NCBI RefSeq assembly: GCF_014191355.1 | Contig: NZ_JACHWM010000009.1 | Coordinates: forward strand, 62,001-126,000 | DNA from: Methylobacterium sp. R2-1 | Lineage (GTDB): Bacteria; Pseudomonadota; Alphaproteobacteria; Rhizobiales; Beijerinckiaceae | DNA length: 64,000 nucleotides | Reading direction: 5' to 3' | Shown: in pieces, positions 53,496 to 61,723 of the stretch | How positions within the stretch are numbered: the first letter of the stretch is position 1 | How the letters are laid out: each line of letters begins with the position of its first letter | Translations under genes and position numbers: made by a program | The notes under the pieces: generated by a model | Databases searched by the model: none | What the model was told of the DNA's origin: nothing | The model's input: the letters and a program-made list of their open reading frames with translations, nothing else

Positions 53496-54950
53496 TCAGA
53501 CCGGGAGGGCCGATGGCGGGTCGTCGGACAGGGCCACAACCTTGCCCGGATTGAGCAGATCGTGCGGGTCAAGCGTGCCTTTGAGCCGCCGCATCAAGTC
53601 GAGGCCGACCGGATCGGCGGTGCGGGCGAGTTCGTCGCGCTTGATCAGGCCGATTCCGTGCTCGGCGGCGATCGAGCCGTCCATCCGCTCGACGATGCCG
53701 TGAACGATGGCGTTGAAGCGACCCCACTCGCTCAGGAACGCCGCCTTCTCCATGCCGACCGGCTGGGTCAAGTTGAAGTGGATGTTGCCGTCGCCGAAAT
53801 GCCCGAACGGGCAGGGGCGTAGGCCCGGCATCTCTGCCTCGCAGGCGGCGCTCGCCTCCTCGAGGAAGTCGGCGAGGCGCGAGAGCGGCAGCGAGACGTC
53901 GTGCTTGATCGAGCCGCCTTCCGCCTTCTGCACTTCCGGCAGCAATTCGCGCAGGCGCCACAGGGCAGCGTCTTGCGCCGCGCTTCCGCCGATCACCGCA
54001 TCCTCGACCAGCGCCGCCTCCATCGCCTCGGCGAGCAATTCCTCCATCTCGGCGCGGGTGTCGGCACCGGGGCGGGGCGAGGACAGTTCGACGAGGGCGC
54101 AGGCCGCATGGGTGCCGGAGAGCGGCGGGCGCACGTCGATGCCGTGCTTCAAGACGATCTCCAGGCCGAAGCGGGGGATGTACTCGAAGGCCGTCAGCCC
54201 CCGGTCGGCGGCGCGCCGCAGGCGCTCGAACAGAGCGAGCGCCGCCCGCGCCGAGGGCAGCCCGACGAAGCCCACGCATCTCGACACCGGCTTGGGGAAG
54301 AGCTTCAGGGTCGCGGCGGTGATGATGCCAAGCGTGCCCTCCGAGCCGATGAACAGGTGCTTGAGGTCGTAGCCAGCATTGTTCTTGCGAAGCGCCTTGA
54401 GCCCGTTCCAGACCCGCCCGTCGGCGAGCACGACTTCGAGCCCGAGCACGAGGTCGCGGGCATTGCCGTAGGCCAGCACCGCGAGCCCCCCGGCATTGGT
54501 GGCGAGCCCGCCGCCGATCCGCGCCGTACCCTCCGCCGCCCAGGAGAGCGGAAACAGCATCCCGGCTTCTGCCGCCGCCGCCTGCACGTCGGCGAGGATC
54601 ATGCCGGCTTCCACCGTCATGCTGGCGCCGAGGGGGTCGATCGCCCGCAGACGTGTGAGGCGGTTCAGGGACAGCACGATCCCGCCGAAGGGTACGCCAC
54701 CACCGACAAGCCCGGTATTGCCGCCCTGCGCCACCACCGGCACCCGCGCCTCGGCGCAGGCCCGCACGGTGAAGGCGACCTCCTCGGTTGTGCCCGGCGC
54801 CACAACGGCCAGCGCGTGGCCGCGATACAGCCCGCGCGTTTCGACGAGATGCGGCGCGAGACCGGCCGGATCGGTGCGCACGTGCCGCTCCCCGAGCCGC
54901 TCGGCGAGCGTGGCGAGGAGGCGGTCCTGAGAGGAGCGGGCGTCGGTCAT
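53496..54950 (-). CDS. FAD-linked D-2-hydroxyacid dehydrogenase (GlcD/D2HGDH-like)
   Basis: A 484-residue flavoprotein of the vanillyl alcohol oxidase fold. The FAD-binding stretch is VVAQGGNTGLVGGGVPFGG, then FPLSWAAEGTARIGGGLATN and KNNAGYDLKHLFIGSEGTLG; the C-terminal domain has HFGDGNIHFNLTQP (metal His) and SIAAEHGIGLIKRDELAR. This pattern suits D-2-hydroxyglutarate or D-lactate dehydrogenase. The ATG at 54950 is the first in the family-like region. Divergent from the FAH gene. Confidence 0.9.
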   Translation of the reverse strand: MTDARSSQDRLLATLAERLGERHVRTDPAGLAPHLVETRGLYRGHALAVVAPGTTEEVAFTVRACAEARVPVVAQGGNTGLVGGGVPFGGIVLSLNRLTRLRAIDPLGASMTVEAGMILADVQAAAAEAGMLFPLSWAAEGTARIGGGLATNAGGLAVLAYGNARDLVLGLEVVLADGRVWNGLKALRKNNAGYDLKHLFIGSEGTLGIITAATLKLFPKPVSRCVGFVGLPSARAALALFERLRRAADRGLTAFEYIPRFGLEIVLKHGIDVRPPLSGTHAACALVELSSPRPGADTRAEMEELLAEAMEAALVEDAVIGGSAAQDAALWRLRELLPEVQKAEGGSIKHDVSLPLSRLADFLEEASAACEAEMPGLRPCPFGHFGDGNIHFNLTQPVGMEKAAFLSEWGRFNAIVHGIVERMDGSIAAEHGIGLIKRDELARTADPVGLDLMRRLKGTLDPHDLLNPGKVVALSDDPPSALPV

Positions 54951-55146
54951 CGGCGAGCGGGCGAAGGCATTGTCCGCCTGAGATAGGCCCGTCGAACGGA
55001 GATTGCACCGACGGCCGTGGATGATGGGGAAAGGCACGATCGAGGGATGGCACGCTCCGGGCATTCGCGGGTTTTCTTCCCGCGGCGGATCGCCGCCCGA
55101 TTGATCGCGTTCCGTCCTCCCAGGCGAAGACGAGGCTTGAGGCGCC

Positions 55147-55842
55147 ATGCTGTCCGTGATTCCGAACCCGTCGCGCGCCACGCTGCCGATTCACGGCAGT
55201 GCCGACCTGTTTCCCGTGCGCAGGGTCTATTGCGTGGGCCGCAACTACCGGGCCCATGCCCGCGAGATGGGCGCCGACGAGCGCGACCCGCCCTTCTTCT
55301 TCCTCAAGCCCGCCGACACGCTCCAAGTCGTGCCCGAAAGCGCGACGATCGAGCATCCCTACCCGCCGCGCACCGAGAACTACCATTTCGAGGTGGAGCT
55401 GGTGGCCGCCCTCGGACGCGGCGGGCGCGACATCCCGGTGGAGAGTGCCGGCACCCATGTCTACGGCTACGCCGTCGGCCTCGACATGACCCGGCGCGAC
55501 CTTCAGGACGAGGCCAAGCGGCAGGCTCGGCCCTGGGAGCTCGGCAAGGCGGCGGACCTCTCCGCCCCGATCGGCCCCCTACGACCGGCGGGCGTCATCG
55601 GTCACCCCCGCTCCGGAGCGATCACCCTGGCTGTCGACGGTGACGAGCGCCAACGGGGCGACCTCTCGGAGATGATCTGGTCGGTGCCGGAGCAGGTCGC
55701 GCTGCTCTCGACCTATTTCGAGCTGCATCCCGGCGACCTGATCTTCACCGGTACGCCTTCGGGCGTCGGGGCGGTGCGGCGCGGACAGACCATGAGCGCG
55801 CGGATCGAGGGCGTGGGGGCGATCGCCTTGAGGGTCGTGTGA
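55147..55842 (+). CDS. Fumarylacetoacetate hydrolase-family protein
   Basis: A 231-residue FAH-fold hydrolase of the short, single-domain type. RRVYCVGRNYRAHAREMGAD and PPFFFLKPADTLQVVPESA are the N-terminal hallmarks; the metal-binding Glu residues are in NYHFEVELVAALGRGG and the Asp in AVGLDMTRRDLQDEAK. HPGDLIFTGTPSGVGAVRRG closes the fold. Such enzymes cleave acylpyruvates or act as oxaloacetate decarboxylases. Neighbouring genes do not define the substrate. Confidence 0.9.
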   Translation: MLSVIPNPSRATLPIHGSADLFPVRRVYCVGRNYRAHAREMGADERDPPFFFLKPADTLQVVPESATIEHPYPPRTENYHFEVELVAALGRGGRDIPVESAGTHVYGYAVGLDMTRRDLQDEAKRQARPWELGKAADLSAPIGPLRPAGVIGHPRSGAITLAVDGDERQRGDLSEMIWSVPEQVALLSTYFELHPGDLIFTGTPSGVGAVRRGQTMSARIEGVGAIALRVV

Positions 55843-55904
55843 GCGGGCCGGGGCGGAACGGACCAAGTGGGACGGACACGACGTCACCGTCTACAAGACC
55901 CGGC

Positions 55905-56381
55905 ATGATCCTGAATCTCGACCGCCCCTGGCTTCACCGCTTGGCTCTGCGGGCCGCGCTCCTGACCCGCGGCATGACGCTGGGCGTGCGCGGCGTCGCC
56001 ATCGACGGGGAGGACAGAGTCTGCCTCGTGCGCCACACCTATGTCGGCGGCTGGCACCTGCCGGGCGGCGGGATCGACCCGGGCGAGAGCGGCCCGGAAG
56101 CGATGGCCCGCGAGTTCCGTGAAGAAGCCGAGATCGTGGTGGCACCCGAGACCGCCTTGCGGCTGCACGGCTTCTTCCTGAATCCCGGCGCGCTGCGCCG
56201 CGACCACATCGCGGTCTACATCGTTCCTGCCTTCACCGTCACGGGCCCGAAGCAGCCCGACCGCGAGATCGCCGAGGCGGGGTTCTTTCCACTCGACGCC
56301 CTGCCGGCCGACACCACCCGCGCCACCCGCACCCGCCTCGCCGAGATCCGCGACGGACAACCTCCGGCCGAGCTTTGGTGA
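55905..56381 (+). CDS. NUDIX hydrolase
   Basis: A 158-residue NUDIX protein that should hydrolyse a nucleoside diphosphate derivative. The NUDIX box starts GGGIDPGESGPEAMAREFRE and continues EAEI, with all conserved Gly and Glu residues. The N-terminus (RPWLHRLALRAALLTRGMTL) is hydrophobic and may dock to the membrane. The ATG at 55905 is 62 bp after the FAH gene. Substrate unknown. Confidence 0.9.
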   Translation: MILNLDRPWLHRLALRAALLTRGMTLGVRGVAIDGEDRVCLVRHTYVGGWHLPGGGIDPGESGPEAMAREFREEAEIVVAPETALRLHGFFLNPGALRRDHIAVYIVPAFTVTGPKQPDREIAEAGFFPLDALPADTTRATRTRLAEIRDGQPPAELW

Positions 56382-56497
56382 GCCGCGCAAAAATCTCGAA
56401 CCCGCCTCGAACTTGGCGCTTGCATCCTCCGGCGGGATAGTGTTTACACACCTCCACCGACGGGGGCGCCCACGGCGCCGAACGGACGGACAAGAGA

Positions 56498-56572
56498 GCG
56501 GGTGTAGCTCAGGGGTAGAGCACAACCTTGCCAAGGTTGGGGTCGAGGGTTCGAATCCCTTCGCCCGCTCCA
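56498..56572 (+). tRNA. tRNA-Gly (GCC)
   Basis: A complete cloverleaf: acceptor GCGGGTG pairs with CGCCCGC (one T-G), D arm GCTCAGGGGTAGAGC, anticodon stem CAACC/GGTTG with loop TTGCCAA (anticodon GCC), T arm with GGTTCGAATCC, discriminator T and encoded CCA. Everything to its right looks like accessory DNA, so its 3' end is a probable integration site. Confidence 0.96.
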
Positions 56573-56783
56573 GTTTTCCCAACCATTCGAACGACTTACA
56601 AGGCCGCCATCGCGCGGCCTTTGTCGTTTCTTGAGCTGGGGGCCGTTTGGGGTGCCACTTTCGCAACGGCCACCTCCGGTGATGAACGTAAGCGGTGCCG
56701 CGCTTGCGCGCCCGTCCGGCCGTTGGTCAGGATGCTCCTTCGAACTTAGCCGTCCCAAAGCGGGGCCGTTCAGAGGTGACGCC

Positions 56784-57710
56784 GTGCCATCGACCCGCCT
56801 TCCCGCTGCCGCCTTAGTCAAGGTTCCCTTATCGCTGCGCGGCTTCTGCGACATGGTCGGGCAGGCGGCCTTCGCAGCGTGGCAGGACAGTGACGTGACC
56901 TCGCTGAGCCTGAGGCTCGACCAAAGGCCCTCCGACACCCCGACCGTGCGGCGATGGTTCGTGGCGGAGCAGGTACTGCTCGCCCTTCAAACGGGGGTGA
57001 TACGGGCCGGCATTCGTCTCGGCCGAGAAAGCGCGCCTCTCATTGTGCGACGAAGGGAAGGCATTATCGAGGACCCGGCGAGTGGCCGCCGGTACTTCAG
57101 GGACCTCAACGACGAGGGGGATCGCCCGGAGGATCTCGAACCGCTCGACGACCCTGGGATTCAGATCATTCATAGGCACTACTGGTGTGACCCGGCCAAC
57201 CTCGTGGCCACAAACATCCACCTGTCATACTGTGAAGTTCCGCTACCGTTCATCCATCAGCTCAGCGCACGTGGCATCTACGAGCCGATTATTGACACAG
57301 ATCCACCAAATCAGGGCAGTTCAAAGTTCTGCGGCGAAGTTTTTATCATCGATGCACTGCGCGCACTGCGGCTTATGTACTCTTACAAGCCTGTGCCTGA
57401 CAAGCAATGGTTCGAGCGCTACCGGCAATACCAGAGCCGCATCCTCGACGAGGTGGTCGCTGCCGCGTGGCGCTACATTGCCGTTAGCGACCTGAAAGAT
57501 GAACGCGGGCGCAACGAACACATAATGCGAGCGATGCGGCAGTACCTCACGTCGCAAGGGCTCACGCAGGCAGGAGGAGTCTCGGAAAAGGTTCTCGAAG
57601 TGCTGGCCAGAAAGATCGTGCGCCAATGGCGGGCGGAAGAGACGACGACGCTCGTTCTGCTCAACAGCACGCCCTCGCAGCCCGAGCGCGCCCGAAAGAA
57701 AAAATCCTAA
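56784..57710 (+). CDS. Hypothetical protein next to tRNA-Gly
   Basis: A 308-residue protein of unknown family. A GTG at 56784 is preceded by AGAGGTGA at ideal distance, which decides the start. The sequence is cytosolic and mixed alpha/beta, with YWCDPANLVATNIHLSYCEV (two Cys), CGEVFIIDALRALRLMYSY and a basic Ser/Lys tail (ERARKKKS). It is the first gene after the tRNA but lacks the R..H-x-x-R..Y pattern of a tyrosine integrase. Codon use is less GC3-rich than in the flanking chromosome. Confidence 0.6.
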   Translation: MPSTRLPAAALVKVPLSLRGFCDMVGQAAFAAWQDSDVTSLSLRLDQRPSDTPTVRRWFVAEQVLLALQTGVIRAGIRLGRESAPLIVRRREGIIEDPASGRRYFRDLNDEGDRPEDLEPLDDPGIQIIHRHYWCDPANLVATNIHLSYCEVPLPFIHQLSARGIYEPIIDTDPPNQGSSKFCGEVFIIDALRALRLMYSYKPVPDKQWFERYRQYQSRILDEVVAAAWRYIAVSDLKDERGRNEHIMRAMRQYLTSQGLTQAGGVSEKVLEVLARKIVRQWRAEETTTLVLLNSTPSQPERARKKKS

Positions 57711-57767
57711 CGGTTCCGAACCCTGCATTAGGTGGAGCCTACGCCCCGATGCCGTCACGGTCACGGG

Positions 57768-58037
57768 ATGAGACGCAAGAGCACACCACCTCTGCCCAGC
57801 AGGCGACAGGATCTCCCGGCAGGTCTCCAGAAGCGTCTGGTATCCGTCGAACAGAGCTGTTTCATTCTCGGAATCGGCCGAACCAACTTCTACAGCCTCG
57901 TCGCTGCTAAGAAGATCGGCGTCGTGAAGGTTGGGCGTCGCACGCTCGTCCCCGTGGAGCAACTCGATCAGTTCGTCGCCGCGCTCACGCGGCCGGCAAC
58001 GACGATGAACGACGCGACGGCCGGAGACGCGCGATGA
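57768..58037 (+). CDS. Excisionase-like helix-turn-helix protein
   Basis: An 89-residue protein whose centre, RLVSVEQSCFILGIGRTNFY then SLVAAKKIGVVKVGRRTLVP and VEQLDQFVAAL, is the MerR-like winged helix of excisionase/HTH_17 DNA-binding proteins. Such proteins direct phage and island excision or control their early genes. The ATG at 57768 lacks a strong Shine-Dalgarno, and a GTG at 57732 is possible. Its position close to the tRNA fits an integrated element. Confidence 0.72.
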   Translation: MRRKSTPPLPSRRQDLPAGLQKRLVSVEQSCFILGIGRTNFYSLVAAKKIGVVKVGRRTLVPVEQLDQFVAALTRPATTMNDATAGDAR

Positions 58038-58121
58038 ACGTCGGTCCTAGCCTGCCAGCGCGGCTTGAGGAGTCGCGTGACGTCATCGACCTCGAAGCGC
58101 TTGCCGGTGAGGAGCCCGACC

Positions 58122-59069
58122 ATGAACAAGCAAACCGAGCGGTCCGCAGCGGGTGCTGGCGCAATTGTGCGACGGACGTTGCGTCCGATCAGGAAAGTAC
58201 GGGTCACGTTAAAGTCGCACGTCCCGGGCCCTTCCGCAGTGGCGGAGAACGACCCTCACTGTTTCGGCGTTCACGAAACAAGCCTAGACGCGACACAAGC
58301 AGTCAAGCCTCAGGACATCCCTAGTTTCCTGAACACGAAGGCTGATAGCATTGCTGCCGAAAGTTGTTTCGGTCTGGGCGAAAGAGCTAACCCCGCGCTC
58401 CTCCGAGCCATTGAAGACTGCGCCCATTTCAACGGGCGAGGATTTTTCCAAAACCGGCGAGAGAACCGCATCGCCATGTTGGTGCTGGCCTACTTGCTCC
58501 TCCTCGAACTACTCCGGGGAGGCGAGGAGGCGATCAAAGTCGCGATCAGCAAATTCCCACCGGACGCTCGCGTTCGGCGGCCTTCGATGACGAAGCCAGA
58601 ACTGATCGCTGTTCAGCTTACAGCCAAGCCTGAAAATGAACCGCAGCGGAAGCTCTGCTCTGACTACGGCTCCCTGCTGCTGGTCGCCCGTGTAAAGGGC
58701 CTTAGCCCCACTGATTTTGTTGGCTGGGTAGAGGAAGCAGACATTGGTGACTGCAAGGTCAAGGCGAAGAGAATCCGCGCGGCCTTGAAGGCTGGCGCGC
58801 CCACGGAGATTGATGAGGACACGCCTTGCACAGCCTCAGTCGCCGAGATTGAACCGCCCTGGGTTCAGATCAGCCACGGTCGAGGTGCGGAGGTCGGCGG
58901 CTCTTGTAGCACCTCGATCAATGAAACGACGTTGTCGCCAGTCGCGGACGTGATTGAGGCCGGGATCGTAAACGGCAACCTTTCAACGGTCCTGCGCCGA
59001 GTGGCGGACATGCTGGAACTAGCTGAGCGCACTGAGGGCCGAGCTGATGGCGATGTGCCCCCGCTCTGA
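58122..59069 (+). CDS. Hypothetical island protein
   Basis: A 315-residue protein of unknown family. The ATG at 58122 follows GAGGAGCCCGACC, a good Shine-Dalgarno. The N-terminus is basic (RRTLRPIRKVRVTLKSHV); the centre is helical (RENRIAMLVLAYLLLLELLR), and the last third is Thr/Ser/Glu-rich. No catalytic motif seen. Probably read together with the excisionase-like gene 85 bp upstream. Confidence 0.55.
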   Translation: MNKQTERSAAGAGAIVRRTLRPIRKVRVTLKSHVPGPSAVAENDPHCFGVHETSLDATQAVKPQDIPSFLNTKADSIAAESCFGLGERANPALLRAIEDCAHFNGRGFFQNRRENRIAMLVLAYLLLLELLRGGEEAIKVAISKFPPDARVRRPSMTKPELIAVQLTAKPENEPQRKLCSDYGSLLLVARVKGLSPTDFVGWVEEADIGDCKVKAKRIRAALKAGAPTEIDEDTPCTASVAEIEPPWVQISHGRGAEVGGSCSTSINETTLSPVADVIEAGIVNGNLSTVLRRVADMLELAERTEGRADGDVPPL

Positions 59070-59571
59070 GCCCAATTCGAGTCGTTGTGCAGCGCTGCGA
59101 GGGCAAGACGAACGATGGCCTACCTCATTATCCCAGATTGGCTCGTCCGGGCGCACGCGCGAAGACAGCGGGTTCACTCTCGGCCCGGAACGGAAAGCGA
59201 CCGGCAGCGATGTCGTAGTGACCGTGTACTTGTAATACCCCCCAACCCCACGAACACCCCGAACACACGCCCAAAGCCCTCATCAATCCCCTCGGCAAGC
59301 CTGCCGAAGGCACCTACGCCAACAACACCAACTAGAACCCCTAAGCCCCTATCGGCCCTGAAGCCCCGTGTACCGCTCAGAACCCAACCCGCCTTTGATG
59401 CTGCCCATCGGCATGAGGCGTTGAGGCTAGGCAACTATCAGCACATAGATCGCAAAGGATCGGTTCGGCTCCCAAGAGCCGTATGCGACGAAATTGATCC
59501 GGGTTCAGCGAATCGGCTGCCGGCCAACAACATCACCGCGCGAATCAACTACGCACGGATCGCCACCACCC
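59070..59571. other. Strand-skewed C-rich spacer upstream of the HUH gene
   Basis: About 500 bp. Between roughly 59230 and 59400 the plus strand is strongly C-rich and G-poor (runs such as TACCCCCCAACCCCACGAAC). A plus-strand reading from 59115 gives a Pro/Thr-rich stretch followed by protein-like sequence, so a short or broken gene cannot be excluded. Its place just before a Rep-like endonuclease makes a replication or nick origin conceivable. Confidence 0.35.
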
Positions 59572-60321
59572 ATGTCGGACGATTTGCCGACGCGCTCCCC
59601 CCGGAGCACACCGGCATTTTTCGTGACGCTGATCGTAGATCGATACACGTTCGGCCTCCGCAAAGCAGGCGAGTTCAATCCGAAGCGATTGCAGGCCTGG
59701 GCGCGCACCGTGTTCCCAGGATGCAGTTCCATCGGCATGGTCGAGGCTGCGCTCTATACGAACGTCGGGGTGGTCTGGGCTGGGATGGACCGGGCAGTGT
59801 CCTGGCACGTCCACTTGATCCTTTGGGGACCATCTGAAAGCTGGCTGGCTGAACGCTGCCGCGTGATCAACGCCCGCTATCACACCCTCGTGCCCGGCGT
59901 CACCGCTGCACACTACCGTCCCCTCGCTCGGCAGGAATGGGTCGGACAGACCTTCTACATGCTGAAGGCGCCGATGAGCGATCATCGCATTTGGGCTCGC
60001 AAGAAAGAGCATCGCGATACAGAGACAGGGGAAATCACGGTGCGGACGACCGGCCGCTTCACGCAGCGGAAGCGTGAACTGAGACCCTGCGACTTAGCGC
60101 GGATGACCATTGTGATGTCGGGTTGGACCCTGGATCGCCTCGCCTTCGCGACTGGTGGGGGCAAAGTGGTTCTCAGCGCGATCAACGCAGAGGCTCGTGC
60201 CCCACGTCTGGCTACCGAGCGTCTGAAGGCTTCAAGGGAGGCTGCGCTGCGAAGCGTTCGGGCTCACTCCGGCCCTCGGTGCCGATCAGGCTCGCCTTCG
60301 CGCGCTCGACGGCGGCGATAA
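59572..60321 (+). CDS. HUH (Rep-like) endonuclease candidate
   Basis: A 249-residue protein with the three motifs of rolling-circle Rep/HUH nucleases in the right order: motif I FFVTLIVDRYTFG (residues 16-28), motif II SWHVHLILWG with His79-x-His81 and Glu58 upstream, and motif III FYMLKAP with Tyr129-x-x-Lys132. These would cut one DNA strand and attach to its 5' end. The tail is Arg-rich and disordered. The ATG at 59572 begins just before motif I. No helicase domain is fused. A relaxase or transposase-like use is possible; my assignment rests on motifs only. Confidence 0.6.
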   Translation: MSDDLPTRSPRSTPAFFVTLIVDRYTFGLRKAGEFNPKRLQAWARTVFPGCSSIGMVEAALYTNVGVVWAGMDRAVSWHVHLILWGPSESWLAERCRVINARYHTLVPGVTAAHYRPLARQEWVGQTFYMLKAPMSDHRIWARKKEHRDTETGEITVRTTGRFTQRKRELRPCDLARMTIVMSGWTLDRLAFATGGGKVVLSAINAEARAPRLATERLKASREAALRSVRAHSGPRCRSGSPSRARRRR

Positions 60322-60590
60322 GAGCGCGGTGGCAGGCGTTGGTACTTCGCTACCCTAGCCGGCCCTTCCATCACACAGTGTGAGGGCAAGCGCATGCAGG
60401 GAACATCAACTGCAAGGCCCGAACTCAAGATTGGGCTCGCATGGCCCAGGAACGTGACCGCGAGGCTGCGAAGAACTCACGCCGCCGGCCTAAACCACGC
60501 GGCGGCCGGCTATAGCGCCGCGACGTGCATCGCCGGAGCATGAAAGCTCGTCGGCACGCAGTTCCATACGCACCAGTCGGCTTCGAAGGT

Positions 60591-61103
60591 TCACGGGCCG
60601 AATCGGTCCACGTGGCCGCTCTCGGTGACGAACATGATCGCGAGGCCGAGCTTGCCGAGCCCACATCGGGTCTGATCGTGGAGTGTTCAGTATCGAGGGA
60701 AGTCAGGGAACGCCAGGGCAATTTCCGCTTCCGGGTAAGCATGCTGCAGCCGCATGCCCTTGAGGATCGCGTGCGAGTACCATTGTTGAGCTTGGCTGGC
60801 TGGCGGAGTCCGTTTCGGTTCAGTCGCCCTCAGCGGGTCGCGATAGGTCGAGGCGGGATAACCCTTCACCTCGATCAGCAGTGACCTTCCAGGCCTCGAC
60901 GCCTTCAGATCAACACCGCGCGCCTTGCTGAGGGTGTCGGCCTTTCCCACGATCTTCCACCCATCCCACAAAAGGTGGCGCTCGACGGCATCGACGACGT
61001 TGCCCTCCCAGTACCAAGCCGAGGTGACGTCCACCGAGATCAGCTCCTGATTAGAAGTCGGCGGCATAGTCTCCCAGCCGTTGGAAGGACGGCGCAGCGT
61101 CAC
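60591..61103 (-). pseudogene. PD-(D/E)xK nuclease-like gene with premature stop
   Basis: The upstream frame starts with GTG at 61103, whose GTGA overlaps the stop of the DUF7662 gene, and encodes a small nuclease-fold domain: GVDLKASRPGRSLLIEVKGY gives the Asp and Glu-x-Lys triad. After FPDFPRY a TGA at 60687-60689 interrupts the frame, but codons continue in the same frame to 60591 as TLHDQTRCGLGKLGLAIMFV then TESGHVDRFGP, a normal-looking C-terminus. A single CGA-to-TGA change (Arg to stop) explains it. The truncated 138-residue product might still fold. The family resembles stand-alone restriction-like nucleases. Confidence 0.65.
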
Positions 61104-61348
61104 GTTTCGATCCTCCGAAATGTGACCCGCTTCCCTCGCAAGTTCGGCTCGGCCACGTAGCCCGCGTCCTGCCATGCCTTGCACTGGGCGTGGATCGTAG
61201 TTTTCACGTCGTCGTTCGCCCACCAGAAGTCGAAGCGCTTGGCCGAGGCCGGCAGCTTCACAAGCGAGTCCAGTTCGACAAACGACATCGTCACGGTGTC
61301 CGCGGCCTGCCGTTGGAGATGATCCCGAAGCGGATCGTATCTGCTCAT
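61100..61348 (-). CDS. DUF7662-type small protein
   Basis: An 82-residue protein, MSRYDPLRDHLQRQAADTVT, then LSFVEL-like helix MSFVELDSLVKLPASAKRF and DFWWANDD, with RKRVTFRR-type strand near the end. This layout (YDPLRDYL, SFxEIE, LPxSARxxxxWWxN, VTF) is common in many bacteria as DUF7662, often beside nucleases, and is of unknown function. Its stop overlaps the next gene's GTG start by 4 bp, so the two are translationally coupled. Confidence 0.75.
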   Translation of the reverse strand: MSRYDPLRDHLQRQAADTVTMSFVELDSLVKLPASAKRFDFWWANDDVKTTIHAQCKAWQDAGYVAEPNLRGKRVTFRRIET

Positions 61349-61379
61349 AGCCCTCCTCCTGCGCCACAGCCCTCAGTCG

Positions 61380-61604
61380 TCAACCCTTTCGATAGACGAG
61401 CGAAAGGTCGTTGTCCGGCATGGCGATACGGGCCTCCCGGTGCAATCCTTCGCGCCGGGCCGCAGCATCGACGTCGCTCAGCGCCCGCAGGCCCCAGTCG
61501 AGTTCACGAGACCGAGGGTCGAGGTCGAACGCGCGACTGCTCAGTGCCGTCTCCCGATGGTCCTCGAAAAATGCGCCGTAGAGGACCAGAACGCCGCCAG
61601 GGAC
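61380..61604 (-). pseudogene. 5'-truncated DUF938 methyltransferase remnant
   Basis: On the minus strand an open frame without a start encodes VPGGVLVLYGAFFEDHRETA, then SSRAFDLDPRSRELDWGLRAL, SDVDAAARREGLHREARIAM and PDNDLSLVYRKG before a TGA at 61380. This is the C-terminal third of DUF938 class I SAM methyltransferases (GGVLxLYGPF...FDxxLRxRDPxWGxRDL...MPANNLSLVFR). Upstream the reading loses homology at once and the SAM-binding domain is missing, so only a fragment is left. Confidence 0.7.
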
Positions 61605-61723
61605 AGAATGCGGTGAGCGCCGGTCATCTTGCCCTCAGCAGGGCGGCTCAAGAAGCCGCTCAGTTCGGTCCGTAAAGGTTCGGGGCTGCCGCGAGCAGCC
61701 TCAACCACAAAGGACCAGATCCC

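Noticed and set aside
56784..57710. Tyrosine integrase next to the tRNA
   Set aside because: The gene sits where an integrase is expected, but no R..H-x-x-R..H/W..Y pattern is present.
59085..59837. A 250-residue plus-strand reading overlapping the HUH gene
   Set aside because: It overlaps most of the N-terminal half of the HUH gene in another frame, where the HUH motifs are clearly better. Its first half reads protein-like and is mentioned with the C-rich spacer, but I do not call it.
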